A DNA stretch of 64,000 bases, from contig NC_091972.1 of NCBI RefSeq assembly GCF_036711975.1, positions 5,647,001 through 5,711,000 on the forward strand, written 5' to 3'. The DNA comes from Onthophagus taurus. Taxonomy: Eukaryota; Arthropoda; Insecta; Coleoptera; Scarabaeidae. Below are positions 1 through 13,324 of the stretch, in pieces (position 1 is the stretch's first letter; each line of letters starts with the position of its first letter). The notes under the pieces were generated by a model. The model worked only from the letters and a program-made list of their open reading frames with translations. It had not been told where the DNA came from and did not search any database. The position numbers and the translations under genes are program-made.

Positions 1-277
1 GCCGGCTACTCAGTCTATGTTTAGATTTCAAAAGGAAATACTGTCCTGTAACGTTTCAATGATAAATTTAACTCGAGAGGTACTACAAATAACATTTTCA
101 TAGACAAAGAAGTACAGATAATTTATATTGGTGTACTTAAAAGCTCGTTATGTTTAATTAAGAATCATATTAAAGTTTGAACACATTCAAATGATAACAC
201 TTCTTAAAGATTTAGCCAGAGTCGGTTGCTTCCGAAGCACTACATATACCACATACACCTGGACATATCCTGGACTT

Positions 278-2215
278 GTCAAAATTGCACGGTTTTGTTT
301 ATCAATTTATTGCAAAGTTTTTGAAATCAAAACAATAAGTTCTATGCCGTTTTAAAGAAGAAAGTTTAAGCTTTAATTTGATGATAAAATCATTTACTAA
401 TTCTCAAAAATAAGACCTCCACGATTTTTTGAATTTTCACCCTATTTTTCTATTTGAGGTTAATCGTCAAAATTGCATGGCTTTGTTTATAAACTCATTG
501 CTGCAAAGTCTTTGAAAGCAAAACAATAAGTTATATGATGTTTTAATGAAGAAAACTTAAGCTTTAATTTGATGTTGAAGTCGTTTCTTCATTTTCAAAA
601 ATACGACCTCCACAAGTTTTTGAAATACATTATTTTCCTATTTGAGGTTAAACGTCAAAATTGCATGGTTATGTTTATAAATTTATTGCTGCAAAGTTTT
701 TTAAATTAAAACAATAAGTTATATGCCCTTTTAAAGAGGAAAGTTTAAGCTTTAATTTGACGTTAAAGTCGTTTACTAATTCTTAAAAACAAGACCTCCA
801 CGATTTTTTGAATTTTTTTATTATTTTCCTATTTGAGGTTAATCGACAAAATTGCATGGTTATGTTTATTAATTTATTGCTGCGATGTTTTCCAAATCAA
901 AACAATAAATTGTATATCATTTTAAAGAAGATTTTCAAAAATAAGACCTTCACGATTAATAGAATTTTACATTTTTCCTATTTGAGATTAAACGTCAAAA
1001 TACATGGTTGTGTTTATAAATTTATTGCGGCAAAGTTTTTTAAATCAAAACCATAAATTATATGTCGTTTTAAAGAAGAAAGATTAAGCTTTAATTTGAT
1101 GTTAAAGTGATTTCTTAATTTTCAAAAATAAGACCTCTACAATTTTTTTAATTTTTTAATTTTTTCCTATTTAAGATTAAACGTCAAAATACATGGTTGC
1201 TTTTAAAAATAAATTGATGCAAACATTTTAAAACTGTAACAACAAGTTATACATCATTTTAAAGAAGAAAGCTTAAATTTTAAGCTTTAATTTAATGTTA
1301 AAATCATTTCTTAATTTTGAAAAATAAGACCTCCACGAATTCTAGAGTTTTTACATTTTTTAAACATTAAAATTGCATGATTTAAAAACAAATTGATGCA
1401 AGCTTTTTTAAACTGTAACAACATATCATTTTAAAGAAGAAAACTTAAGCTTTAATTTGATGTTGAAGTCGTTTCTTGATTTTCAAAAATAAGACCTTCA
1501 CGAGTTTTTGAAATTTTACATTATTTTCCTATTTGAGGTTAATCGTCAAAATTGCATGGTTATGTTTATTATTTTTTTGCTGCAATGTTTTCCAAATCAA
1601 AACAATAAATTGTATATCATTTTAAAGAAAAAAGTTTAAGTTTTAATTTGATATGGAAATTGTTTCTTCATTTTCAAAAATAAGAGCTTCACGATTATTA
1701 GAATTTTACATTTTTTTCCTGTTTGAGATTAAACGTCAAAATACATGGTTGTGTTTATAAATTTATTGCTGCAAAGTTTTTTAAATCAAAACCATAAGTT
1801 ATATGTCGTTTTAAAGAAGAAAGATTAACCTTTAATTTGATGTTAAAGTCGCTTAATAATTCTCAAAAATAAGACCACCACGATTTTTAAAATTTTACAT
1901 TATTTTCCTATTTAAGATTAAACGCCAAAATACATGGTTGCTTTTAAAAATAAATTGATGCAAACTTTTTTAAACTGTAACAACAAGTTATACATCATTT
2001 TAAAGAAGAAAGCTTAAGCTTTAATTTAATGTTAAAATCGTTTCTTAATTTTCAAAAATAAGACTTCCACGAATTCTAGAGTTTTTACATTTTTTCCAAT
2101 CATTAAAATTGCATGGTTTAAAAACAAATTGATGGAAACTTTTTTAATCTGTAACAACAAATTATACATTATTTTAAAGAAGAAAGATTACGCTTTAATT
2201 TCATGTTAAAGTCAA
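278..2215. repeat. Satellite 1: ~188-bp tandem repeat, about 11 units
   Basis: The word GCATGG or a close variant recurs at about 283, 474, 662, 854, 1003, 1189, 1374, 1555, 1744, 1933 and 2111, so most steps are 178-192 bp and one is a shortened unit of about 150 bp. Each unit carries the same order of landmarks: a TTTATAAATTTATTGCTGCA-type block, a TTTTAAAGAAGAAAG block, a TTTAATTTGATGTTAAAGTC block and an AAAAATAAGACCTCCACGA block. Copies differ by many substitutions and small indels, so the array is old. Short open frames inside it are chance products of the repeat. Confidence 0.93.
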
Positions 2216-5079
2216 TTTTTTCAAAGTTATTTAGAGTTGCGTGTCAAAAATATCAAGGATATTTTATCTGCTGTTTTTTTAATTATGTAGGCACGTGTAG
2301 ATTTTAAACTATAATAACTATAATAACTCAAATAATATTATTCATATCAGTAACATTTCCTTTGATATTTTACCTTTCTAATTTCATCTATTTTAGAATT
2401 TTAAGTAGACCTTTAGATATGATTTATTGAAATCTTATTTTTTATTTAATTTTCTAGTTTATTACCCAAATAACATTTACGTAAATAACATTTTGATGTA
2501 AATACAAAAAATTAAATTTATAGATATTTTCAGATTTCTCAACTCCTTTGAGTCTATGAATAACTTAAAATGATTTCATTACATCATTATCGCACTTTTC
2601 ATAGAATATTTTTTTCAAGTTCGATGATTCATTTCATTTTCTAATAGACTACTAATTTCTTTAATAAAATATTCATGTAACTACTTCAGTAGGTTGATTA
2701 GTTTATTACACCATAGATATAGCAATAATTCTAAAATTACTAAGTTGGTTTCGATAAAACGTCCGTTAACCGCAACCTATTATTAGTAGACGTTTGTTTA
2801 TTACATAATAATTAATACTAGGAATAATCGCTACAAAACCAACGTTATTAAAGATGTAAATTACATAATTCAAAACATCTATTAACATTTAAGGTAAAAG
2901 CTCCTTAGTGCGGCGATTAAATCCAACCAAGAATCATCAACATTTTTGCGCCTCATCTTTTTAAATCTTCGAAGTCGTTAAAATGTCACGCAAGATCTCG
3001 CGGAACATAAGATTGGAAATAATTACGTTCGCGGTTGACTCAATTAGATTTAGAAAACAAAAAAGAACTGACCAAGAAAGCGAATTATAATAATAATCAG
3101 AAACCAGCAAAAACCATGCGAGAACAATCTCAGTGACTTTCACATTTGACGCGATACAGCGGATGCAATTCACTTTATAAAAGACACCACTCTTATACTA
3201 GGAGAACTCGACGGAATTAGAATGGCGTGCTAGTCATACAGAAATAGAACAGAATTTTGCCGAGATTTGCGGTTTCGCGACTCTATATTTAGAGGTATTT
3301 AATTATGCAAATTAGCTTTTACGTATCCTAAGTTTCTAACTTTGCCATTTCTCCCGATCCAAAAACTCAACTCTGGTTATGTCGTTTGCTGTTGTTGCGC
3401 ATATTATACGTTATTTCATTTTGATTAGGACGAATTATGCAACTCGACGTTGAATAAACACCATTGTCTTTTCAGATGAGAACCGTCAGTTTAGTTCCGT
3501 AACTAAATACAATACATGTCAATTAACGCAACAACGATAATTACATGTGATGATTGTAACATTTATTTTAGGACGTTGATGAAGGATGTAATTAATAAAT
3601 ATGTTATGAACGAAGTGACCCAATTTTAATTGTCTAAAGCTGACGATTTTTAGTTGAACACATGAAATTGTGATAGCTGCTAAGATTTACACTTGTTGTG
3701 AAGAGGAGGTAGAGTTTCATAAAAACTAGAGATTGATGCAAGTTGATTTAGAAGATTATTTTAGTAATTCTTACTATATTAATCAGAAATATTAAAAATT
3801 ACGTTGCGACATACATAATATTCTATTCCATCATAGTCAGTCCATTCGATACACGATATAATATACTTGGGGCTATTTGATCCGTAGCGATTGCATGCAA
3901 CAGAGAGTCCAACAAGCAGCGGTTCCGTCAAGGACAACTAGATCCATTCGCGTTCGCGGCTACATCATCAAGTCGGCCGTTGCAGACTGCGTGGCGACTA
4001 CGATAGCGACTTCAGCAGTTTCGCGGCCGAACGTAGTACTCCGATTCTCTCACAATCTACACTGATATTAACTATTTTTACCTTCCATTTCCGTTTCTCC
4101 TCCATCTTCTCATTTTCTTTACCTTGTTGTTGTTCAGCCTTTTTGATTCAAATTGCAACGCTCCGCACTTCCGCGATGCAAAGGAAACGAAAAGGAAAAT
4201 TCCGTTGGGCGATAAAAAGGAGGCTCAAGTTGAAGACGAAGAAGAAGAATAAGAGGAGGATTGCGCAACGAGGATTGCTGTGCTAAGCGATTTTCGAACG
4301 GTCACGATGCGTTCACGAACCGTAACGTTGCGTTAGGTCAGTGAATGCGCGAAAAGAGAAATTTCATTTTTTCTTTCTTGTTGAAAAAAGTATTTTGAAA
4401 GAAAACAAGGAACGATTGGTATGCTTATTATAAAAGAAAATGGAGAATGTTGGTATACTGTGGCAGTAAATTATTATTACTTGAAAGCGTGAATTACGTT
4501 TAAAAGTTTTAAGAGTTAGAACCCGTGTTATGTTAAAAACGAAATGAGTTATTTTATGAACTATCAAAGATTTTTATGTGTAGGTTTATCTTTTATTGTA
4601 GTAATAATAATTTTAAGCTATAAATCACGTAGTCTACTTTTATAACAAATGACTCAAACGGTAAACTCAATATATCATTCGAAACTACCTTTATAAAGTG
4701 ATTTAATACATACATACTGCAGAATGCGATACATTCTAATCAAAATCCACCAAGTATATTTTGAAACTATCGACACAAATACTGATATCGTTAATGTATG
4801 CCAGAAAAAGAACGGACACCCGAGAAGATTTTGACATACTCTTCCAATCAAAAAGTTATGATCTATCGAACTTATTAGCAAATCTTGCCAAATAGCAAAA
4901 CCTTTTTAGTTTGCTTTCAAATAGCAATATGAAACCATTGAGGAGCTTGATTAAAAAAAAGAAGCAAAACTTACATAATTGACTTGGAGTATAGTATGAG
5001 GTGGCATAACTTTATTCTAACTATCTAGAGCAAAGAAATACGAATTTGCTTCTTGGATTAGCTTGCTGACATGAATTAC
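2216..5079. other. AT-rich non-coding stretch with a GC-richer patch
   Basis: No gene is supported here. From about 3877 to 4350 the base composition rises and CpG is frequent, ending near 4345 in TTAGGTCAGTGA, which could be a splice donor. This would fit a non-coding first exon or a regulatory block, but no coding frame of recognisable kind is present. The rest is AT-rich with no repeat that I can define. Confidence 0.4.
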
Positions 5080-5109
5080 CCAAAGCGGAAGAAAATATGT
5101 TAAGACAGA

Positions 5110-5830
5110 TTGGTCAGGAGAGGAGATAAAACGTTACAGGGAAAATTTGACGAGTTGGCGACAAAGAGTGGAAAGAGTAATGGGACTGGAAGATTTGATG
5201 GAGGTGATAGAGGAGGGAATCTTCACGGCGGGAGCGCATTCTGGGAAGGAACGCATGGTGGGCTGGAAAATGCAGGAAGACGAAAAGGGAGGCAAGGACA
5301 AGATTCAAGCAGTGGCGGAAAAGAAAGGTTCTGGTGGACAGTTATAAGGAAGAAGAAGGTACAAAGAAATGGAGGTATTTGAAGAAGTTGAGGAATGGAA
5401 AGGTCAGTAACGATATACAGATGGAGTCACTTTATGAATTTGTTGGGAGGGATAGAAGATAGGCAGGCGGTCAAGGAGGAAGAGACGACTGAGGGGCGTG
5501 AAGAGATTACGAAGGAAGAGTTGACAACAGTTTTGGGGGGGAGGTTGAGGAGGAGAAAGGCGCCGGGGGAGGATGAGGTACACAACGAGGCATCGTTGGT
5601 GGCGATAGGAGAGGTGAGAGGGAACCTGTTAGAGATGTTGAACAATGAGTTGAGGAGGGAAGGGTTTCCGAACCGTTGAAGGGTGGGTATAATATGCTCA
5701 GTGCACAAGAAGGGAGGTACGAGAGCAGTGGAGAGCTATAGGGGAATCAGCTTACTCAACTCCTCATACCAGATTAATGCGAAGATACTGCTGGGAAGAT
5801 TGGAGGAAGAGTCTGGACTATAGGGCGTTT
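5110..5830 (+). mobile_element. Broken LINE (non-LTR) reverse transcriptase fragment
   Basis: Three forward frames together spell out a non-LTR reverse transcriptase N-terminal part. A frame at 5395-5679 gives RRRKAPGEDEVHNEA and then LLEMLNNELRREGFP, and a shifted frame from about 5683 gives ICSVHKKGGTRAVESYRGIS followed by LLNSSYQINAKILLGRLEEE. This is the usual order KAPG-D-NE, L-N-W-GFP, KKG, NYRGISLL-YKI-A-L-RL of these enzymes. The copy is frameshifted at least twice and stops near 5825 before the catalytic FADD box, so it is dead. The clade cannot be assigned safely from this piece. Confidence 0.8.
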
Positions 5831-8800
5831 GGACAAGAACTTCCCAATTGTATTTCTGAACCCAGACAGTGCCTGATTTGAGGTTGTAAGACAACAACTT
5901 AATTTCTTTCAACCTCCTCTTCATTTCTATCGAATGATTTGGTGTAGTTTTTCGAGAGTTTGACAATAAATATCGTTGCTGATTGCCATTTCAAACTTGG
6001 AGGTGTTTCGATCGGTACTGACATTGTGCAGTTATCACTGCACAAGTTGTACTGAACCTAAGGCAATGACTATAATCACCTATGCAGTACATATACGCAA
6101 TTAAAATGAGTGCAAGTATTAACCTGATCATGATAGAGTTTATTATGATTGTATAGTTGCTATTGTATCTCCCCTCTACCACATGAGCACGCCATTCTTG
6201 CTTTTTCACCTCTCTATTTTTACTCTCTAATCACAGAATAACCAGAAGACGTTGCTCAGAAGACGTTCCTCGCGATAAGATGGCGGATTTTAAATCGATG
6301 TGATAAAATGAGATGCCACCAACATCAAATAAATCGACGTCAGTGTCATTTCTGGTTATTCTGTGCCCTAACTCCTTCCACAGTATTTACCCTTCCCGCC
6401 TTCTTCTTCATACTTCCTCTTTTGAGTACCCTACTCTAGTGTAATATTCCCTTCTTTCTTGTTATACAAATTAAGACTTAAGTCTTTATTAAGATAAAGA
6501 CTTAATGATGATTTGGTTTTGCAAAACTCAATCAGGAGATTCTTGAATATAAAACTTTTAAAAATACATATATTGATATTTTTATCCACAATCACCTTAT
6601 AATTGAAGTTTTATCCACACTTATGAACCGTATAAAGTACCTCTTTATCCACTAGTGGAATAAAGTTACATTATTCGTGAAATAATGAAAAATACAATCT
6701 TAAATCAATCACATCCTATTTATTATCAATATTAACATTAACATTTATATTAATAGACTTTCATTCTTTGATTTCTCATATCACTTTCTTTCATTTTTCA
6801 CCAACTTTACCTTTACAACTTTCACACTTTTACAAATATGTTACAAATGGAGTCGATAAACAATCGAAAATAAATAGCAACAATTCAACACCTCCCAATG
6901 TTTTTTAAGTTAATTGCAATGATTTTTGAGATGACAGCCGCTGTCAGCGTGAAATGTCAACTTAACTTAAGAACATTCTTGCGTGAATAAAATGCTGTCT
7001 AAAACACTTGCACAATAAATAACTATTATTTGCAATTTTAAACCCAATGTGTGATGAGAGTGCTAAAAGTTTTTGGTTCAGCTGGGATTGTTTGCCAGAT
7101 GATTTTAGCAAAGGCTTAGATGGCACAAGAAAAATATTTTTTTCTGCCTATCTTTAAGAATACCCAAAAATGAAAACATCTTAATAAAGATAAAATTGCA
7201 GAAGTGTAGCTTTTACATCTTCCACAAAAATAACGTTTCCTTTATGAATGATATTATCCAGATGTTTCTTAAGAGTAAAATGTAGACTCTTGTTTTGCAA
7301 GTCGACAAATTAGAAAGATGGTTGGAAATATCATAATGTGGTTGTCTTGTGGAACTTTCAACTAACTAATAACCTATATCTTTTGAGGTTATCTCTCTAA
7401 AAAACCTTCTAAGAATCTCAAATCTTTTATTGCAAAAAGGGTTTGTTATGAAACAACCTAAAAGATTGAGTTGAGAGAGACGTTTCCTAAGAGCAAATAC
7501 AGCATCGCAGAAGCAAGCCACTCTCATTGTTGCTTACACAAGAGCAATTATTCTACGGGTTTCTTAAGACGCCTAACGACCTACAAAGCGACGGTTTTAT
7601 TTATAGAAATCGACGCGTCGACGACGTTCACCGTTCAACAAAATTCGTTTCTTCATTTCACGTCCTCGGTCCGCGAAAGGTCGAGAACAGAACGGTCGCG
7701 GAAGCTGAGGTCACGATCGAGACCGTTTCCTTTATTCTATGTCAGAAATGGACGCCCGTGCCATAAAGGACACTTTCCTGGCCGTGTTCGAATGTCGGCC
7801 GGGTTTGTCTCTCTATTGCAAATCGTGAATGAAGTCACTTTTACTTCGCGTGAAGGCAACTTTCACTGTGCTGCACCAACTTTACAGAAGAAATTCATTT
7901 CGTGTGATAAAAAAACTTGAGTAATCAAATTTAATTGATTCTAATAGTATTTATTTTAATATTTGTCATTGAATTACCGATTTGAACGGTTGTCTTTTGC
8001 ATGAAGCGGATCTAAAGTCGCGGAATGTGAGTCTTAATTAACGTCGCGACGCCGCGCCACTGTCTCGTGGTGTCTTCTCGGAAGATACGCTCGAAACGAT
8101 AGATGGCACGCTAAAGTCATGGTGAATAATGTAATTGGCTCGTAAACGTACTTAATTTAATATTCGCCAAATTGTTCTTGGAATTCAAAGATTGAAATTC
8201 ATTTTTTTCAACTTCATCAAAAATTAACATCGGTAGACCACACACAAACAAAACTTTTTATTATAAAATATCATTATTTATTCATAAATTTCATTGAAGC
8301 CAACAAGTATTAATATTTACGTGATACACAATTTTTTTGAATAATTTTGCAAACAATTTGTAAATGGAAATGTTATAAATTAAATTTTTCTATAAAAATG
8401 TTCAATTAAATTGTTCTAAATCGGAATTTAATAAAATATAAATACAGAATAAAATAAATGTTTAAAAAGAATCAAAATTATATTCATACAGAATTACTTT
8501 GGACAAATTGGGTCATTTGTTCAACAAATTGTACAATTTATGTAAAATAGTAACTAAAGACTGAGTGGAATACCAATTTATTTAACGTAATTCGATACAA
8601 TTTCCAATTACGTAAAAGACTTATAGGTAATTTGAACTTTTCTAACGTTGAAATTTTGTTCAAGTTGTGTCAATAAAGTTTCCCATAAGAAGGTACTCAC
8701 GTAAGCTTACACGATTTACTTTCGCGTATCGTTTCGTAAGCGCGATCGAAATATCCTTACTTATAAAACATGTTTTTCATTTCCAAGGAAACACCACACC

Positions 8801-9819
8801 ACAAATTTATTTACCTTTAAACCTTTCCGAACAAATAAATTTATTGTTGTTTAGAAAAATCTTTTATCTCTTTAAAGACTAATGGTTGTACGTTTAAAAA
8901 CAAAAGGAGAGAGATCGCGTTATCGTTCAATGGGGACGACGAAGGTTTATCCTTCTTCACAAGAACTAATTAGTTGTCGCTTCCAGGAAGAGACGTTTGC
9001 CCTTTTGCCGCTATCGCTGGCGTTGGTGGTCCATCGTTGGATTTTCGATTCTTCGTGCACCTCCGCACCTCGAAATGGACGTTTACGTGATAACGGAGAA
9101 AATGGCTGAGGATAATTCCATTAAATTTCAGGTGGTCAAACCGTAAATGAGATAAGTAGCAGCCGTTCTCCAATGAACCTTTTAATGTGGACAATGAAAA
9201 TATAGACATCGAACTTCGTCGAAACTTGAGAACAGATAAGAGTTCTTGAGAAAACCGACAATTTTATTGCTTCAAACATTGGTACTAATCAATCAATTAA
9301 CGACCAAGAACAATGTTATTATTAAATAGTTTTCACCCAAAACAATTTTCACACACAACACAATTTCGTTCCACAACAAGGTTTCCGGAACAATTTTCAT
9401 TACGTTTGAGGATCGTTAAAATGAATAAGGCTTTGTTTGAATGAATAGAATTGCTTAACTTTACGTATAAAGTTTACAAACGGACTTTACTGATACACTT
9501 AAAAGGATATGTGGAATCTCATAGATTAACATATTTTAATACGATTGTAATGGGAGTGCTAAACTATTTTTACATAGAAACTATTATAAAAATAACATCT
9601 ACTTATTCAAATAGTTGTAAACAAAAAAATTAACATTGCTTTTTAAACTTACATTGAATAAATTAACATATATGTTAATGAAAATGGAAATTAATGAAGA
9701 TATTTATAAAAATTAACATATGTCTACAGTTATTTTAATAACTTTAACAAGTTTAATAGAATTAAAAAATCATAAAGTGAATAGAAAGTTGTTTATAGAT
9801 AAAAGTTTAAGATTGAGAA
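5831..9819. other. Unassigned AT-rich stretch with two GC-richer patches
   Basis: Apart from the short inverted-repeat element at 6232-6365, I can support no gene. CpG-richer patches lie at about 7540-7900 and 8880-9110. The first is open for 149 codons forward, but the protein resembles nothing I know, is overlapped by another open frame and lacks a convincing start context. These patches may be non-coding exons or regulatory DNA. From about 9450 onward the sequence grades into AT-rich DNA before the next satellite. Confidence 0.4.
6232..6365. mobile_element. 134-bp element with perfect 16-bp terminal inverted repeats
   Basis: CACAGAATAACCAGAA at 6232-6247 is the exact reverse complement of TTCTGGTTATTCTGTG at 6350-6365. 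The enclosed 102 bp has no coding frame. The structure is that of a very small MITE. No clear target-site duplication is visible at the ends (flanks CTCTAAT and CCCTAAC), so the superfamily is open. The interior contains AAGATGGCGGA, which resembles a YY1/Pho site. Confidence 0.6.
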
Positions 9820-11810
9820 AAAATTGATATCTCAAAAATTAAAAATGATTTTGCAAGATTGCATCATTAAAAAGATGAAATTTTTCATTACAATTCATAA
9901 CATCTTCAAAGAGATTTAGTGATAAATTTGTTTTGTGTGATATTAATAGAAAGTTCGATAAAAATTGATAACTTTAAGAAAGGTAATGTAATTAAAAAAA
10001 TGGTATCTCAAAAACTAAAAGTTATTTTGAAGAACGGTCTTTTTCATTGAAAAGCTCACAATTTGTTTTATAAATGGCGATAATTTCATGACGATTGATT
10101 AAATCCCCAATTTATTGCGATTTTTTAAAAATAACATAAGAAATATTCTCTACCTTAAAAAAATGAGAACATCATTATGTTTAATAATTGATATCTCAAA
10201 AGCTAAAAGATATTTTGAAGAACGGTCTTTTTCATTGAAAAGCTAACAATTTGTTTTATAAATGGTGATAATTTCATGACGATTGATTAAAACCTCGATT
10301 TATTACGATTTTTTGACAATGACATAAAAATTGTATGCAGTAAAAAAAATAGAACATCATTATGTTTAAAAAATGATATCTCAAAAACTGAACAAGATTT
10401 TCCAAAACGGACTTCAGCGTTAAAAAGGTGAAGCTTTTTCATATTGTTATAAAAATGTACAAAGCGATTTAGTGTCTAATCTGTTTTGTGTGATATTAAT
10501 AAAACGTTCGATAAAAATTGATAACTTTAAGAAGGGTAATGTAATTAAAAAAGTTGTATCTCAAAAACTAAAAGATATTTTGAAAAACGGCCTTTTTCAT
10601 TGAAAAGCTAACAATTTGTTTTATAAATGGTGACAATTTCATGACGATTTATTAAAACCTCGATTTATTATGATTTTTTGAAAATGAAATAAGAGTTGTA
10701 TAGCGTAAAAAAATTAAAACAGCATTATGTTTCAAAATTGATATCTCAAAAACTGAAAAAGATTTTCCAAAACGGACTTCAGCGATAAAAAGGTGAAGCT
10801 TTTCCATATTGTTCTAAAAATGTACAAAGCGATTTAGTGATAAATCTGTTTTGTGTGATATTAATAAAACGTTCGATAAAAATTGATAACTTTAAGAAAG
10901 GTAATGTAATTAAAAAGGTTGTATCTCAAAAACTAAAAGATATTTTGAAAAACGGCCTTTTTCATTGAAAAGCTAACAATTTGTTTTATAAATGGTGACA
11001 ATTTCATAACGATTTATTGAAATCTCGATTTATTACGATTTTTTGAAAATGACAAGAATTGTATACCGTATAAAATTAGAACATCATTGTGTTTCAAAAT
11101 TGATATCTCAAAAACTGAAAAAGATTTTCCAAAACGAACTTCAGCGTTAAAAAGGTGAAGCTTTTCCAAATTGTTCTAAAAATGTACAAAGCGATTTAGT
11201 GATTAATCTGTTTTGTGTGATATTAATAAAATGTTCGATAAAAATTGATAACTTTAAGAAAGGTAGTGTAATTAAAAAGGTTGTATCTCAAAAATTAAAA
11301 GATATTTTGAAAAACGGCCTTTTTCATTGAAAAGCTAACAATTTGTTTTATAAATAGTAATAATTTCATGACGATTTATTGAAACCTCGATTTATTACGA
11401 TTTTTTGAAAATGACATAAGAATTTTATGCCGTAAAAAAATTTGAACATCATTGTGTTTCAAAATTGATATCTCAAAAACTGAAAAAGATTTTCCAAAAC
11501 GAACTTCAGCGTTAAAAAGGTGAAGCTTTTCCAAATTGTTCTAAAAATGTACAAAGCGATTTAGTGATAAATCTGTTTTGTACGATAATTTAAAAAGAAT
11601 CGATAAAAATTGTTAACTTCAAAAATAGTAGTTGTAATTTAAAAAATATATCTCAAAAACTAAAAGTTATTTTGAAAAATGGCCTTCATCGTTGAAGAGC
11701 TGACAATTTATTTTATGAATGGTGACAATTTAATGACGATTTATCAAAACCCCGATTTATTACGATTTTTTTAAAATTGACAAGAGAATCGTATACCACA
11801 AAAAGTGGAA
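9820..11810. repeat. Satellite 2, array 1: B/A half-units of ~181 bp
   Basis: The box TATCTCAAAA recurs at about 9828, 10014, 10192, 10375, 10556, 10740, 10921, 11101, 11282, 11467 and 11649, a step of about 180-186 bp. Half-units fall into two kinds. Type A continues with CTAAAAGATATTTTGAAAAA and type B with CTGAAAAAGATTTTCCAAAA. The order read from the sequence is B A A' B A B A B A B A. Most of the array is therefore a ~362-bp AB dimer, with one extra A-like copy near 10192. Confidence 0.93.
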
Positions 11811-13324
11811 AAAAGAGGATTTAATTTAAAAAATAAAATTTTGATACTTTTCCATATAATTGCTAAAATTATTAAATCTAACTCAGTATTCAAATTCTAA
11901 TAGGAATTATCGAATGTTAACTCATTTAATTTATCCGATGATGATAACCGCCGAATTTTATTATTTAAATAATAAAGTTGTCGTTTCAATTTACATAATA
12001 TTTTTCCAACTTTTAATTCATCTTTTAACATTTGCAGAATTAAAGTTTTAACTCGCATACCGTATCAAGTACGGTATCAAAAATACAAAGCCAATATTAA
12101 TTTATTATATCATTAGTTGGTTGGTTGAGAAATCTATTTCAATGAGCAAATCGAATTGTGTCAACTCACTTGAATTTGATTTATGTACAACATTGGTATA
12201 AATAGTTTACATTGAATTACCACATGAGCTTATGGGCTTTAAATCTTAATAAACTGTAGACTATATTAATTAATTCGCTTTAAAGATCAATTAGGTGTAT
12301 GTAGATTAAGAACTATTTAAACGATTTTTTTGAATTAATTCTATCTAATTACAATGAAAACGTTAAATAATAAAACATTGAAATCTTACAGTGTACAGTA
12401 AGCTGCTACCGCTACTTGTCCCAGAAGTTCGTAGCAACCGTCTGATGCTGCAATCCCACAGGTGTTCTCGTTCTTTGCGAATGTGTATAGAAGGGAAGCC
12501 TTCACCTTCAGCTGCGTCGATAGTAAAAGAACAGTAGGAGTGTAAGTAGCAGTGATGATCGGAAGACGAAAAACCACCAATTGACCAGATTTGTAATCAC
12601 TTTTTGCTTGCGCGAAAGACACTCTGCGCGTGGATTTGAACTCAACGGCTTCGACGTTTGTGAATTTTCGCGAAAGCGCGATGCGAAGAACTGAACAACG
12701 GCAGGTTCGGTCGAGTTGGGTACCAGCAAGGAGGAGGAACCTGCGTGGGTCCGTACGTTCGAGCGGATACAGTGTGATGGTTCCAACCATATTTCTGCTG
12801 CTGATATACTCTCAGAGTTAGTGCCCCGACCACCTCTACCACCAATAAAAACGAGGAATCGAATTGTTCGGTGGACTAAGGCAACGAAAGTAGGGGGCTT
12901 TCGGTTCATGTACTTATTTTTGATTTACCTTAATTTGTGCAATTATATGATTAACACCTTGTAATATTTATAGTAATATAAAGATTTTTTGATTAAAAAA
13001 TTGTGGTTCGTGGTACACTTTGAGCTTTAAAAAGTGGAACTCAATAATTTTCACCCAATTTTCATTATGAAGAACACATTATTCTCGTATTCATAACATT
13101 AACGTTAAACACCATTAGATTGTGCTTCTAAAATACACACGGGTGTTTGATATTATAAGAGAAATAGCTTTGGGTCTTTTGGGATCGGTGATGAATACAA
13201 AGTTACGAACATTAAACATTCAAACCCCTTTTGTATACATACATTAATTACTTCCTAACTAATTTGAAGGGTAACTTTCTATCTCAAAAATTTAAAAAAA
13301 GTTTACTTTTTTGAAAATAATACA
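11811..13324. other. Unique spacer splitting the satellite, with GC-richer core
   Basis: Satellite 2 stops near 11810 and resumes near 13325. The spacer is AT-rich at its edges, but 12385-12910 is clearly richer in G+C and CpG and is open on both strands (134 and 133 codons reverse, 82 forward). None of the translations has a recognisable domain. It could be a retained unique locus, a non-coding exon or a regulatory block. The same holds for similar patches near 3.9, 7.6, 23.4 and 26.4 kb. Confidence 0.45.

Noticed and set aside
278-2215. CRISPR-like array
   Set aside because: The repeats have no spacer pattern: the whole ~188-bp unit is repeated, as in a eukaryotic satellite.
4675-4881. Possible transposon coding piece on either strand
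   Set aside because: Fragments such as KKNGHPRRF looked promising but could not be tied to any family.
7471-7920. 149-codon forward open frame
   Set aside because: No recognisable domain, overlapped by a second frame, and located in a CpG-rich patch where stops are rarer. It is more likely non-coding DNA.
12386-12909. 134- and 133-codon reverse open frames
   Set aside because: Two different frames are open across the same bases, and none gives a recognisable protein or splice-linked exons.
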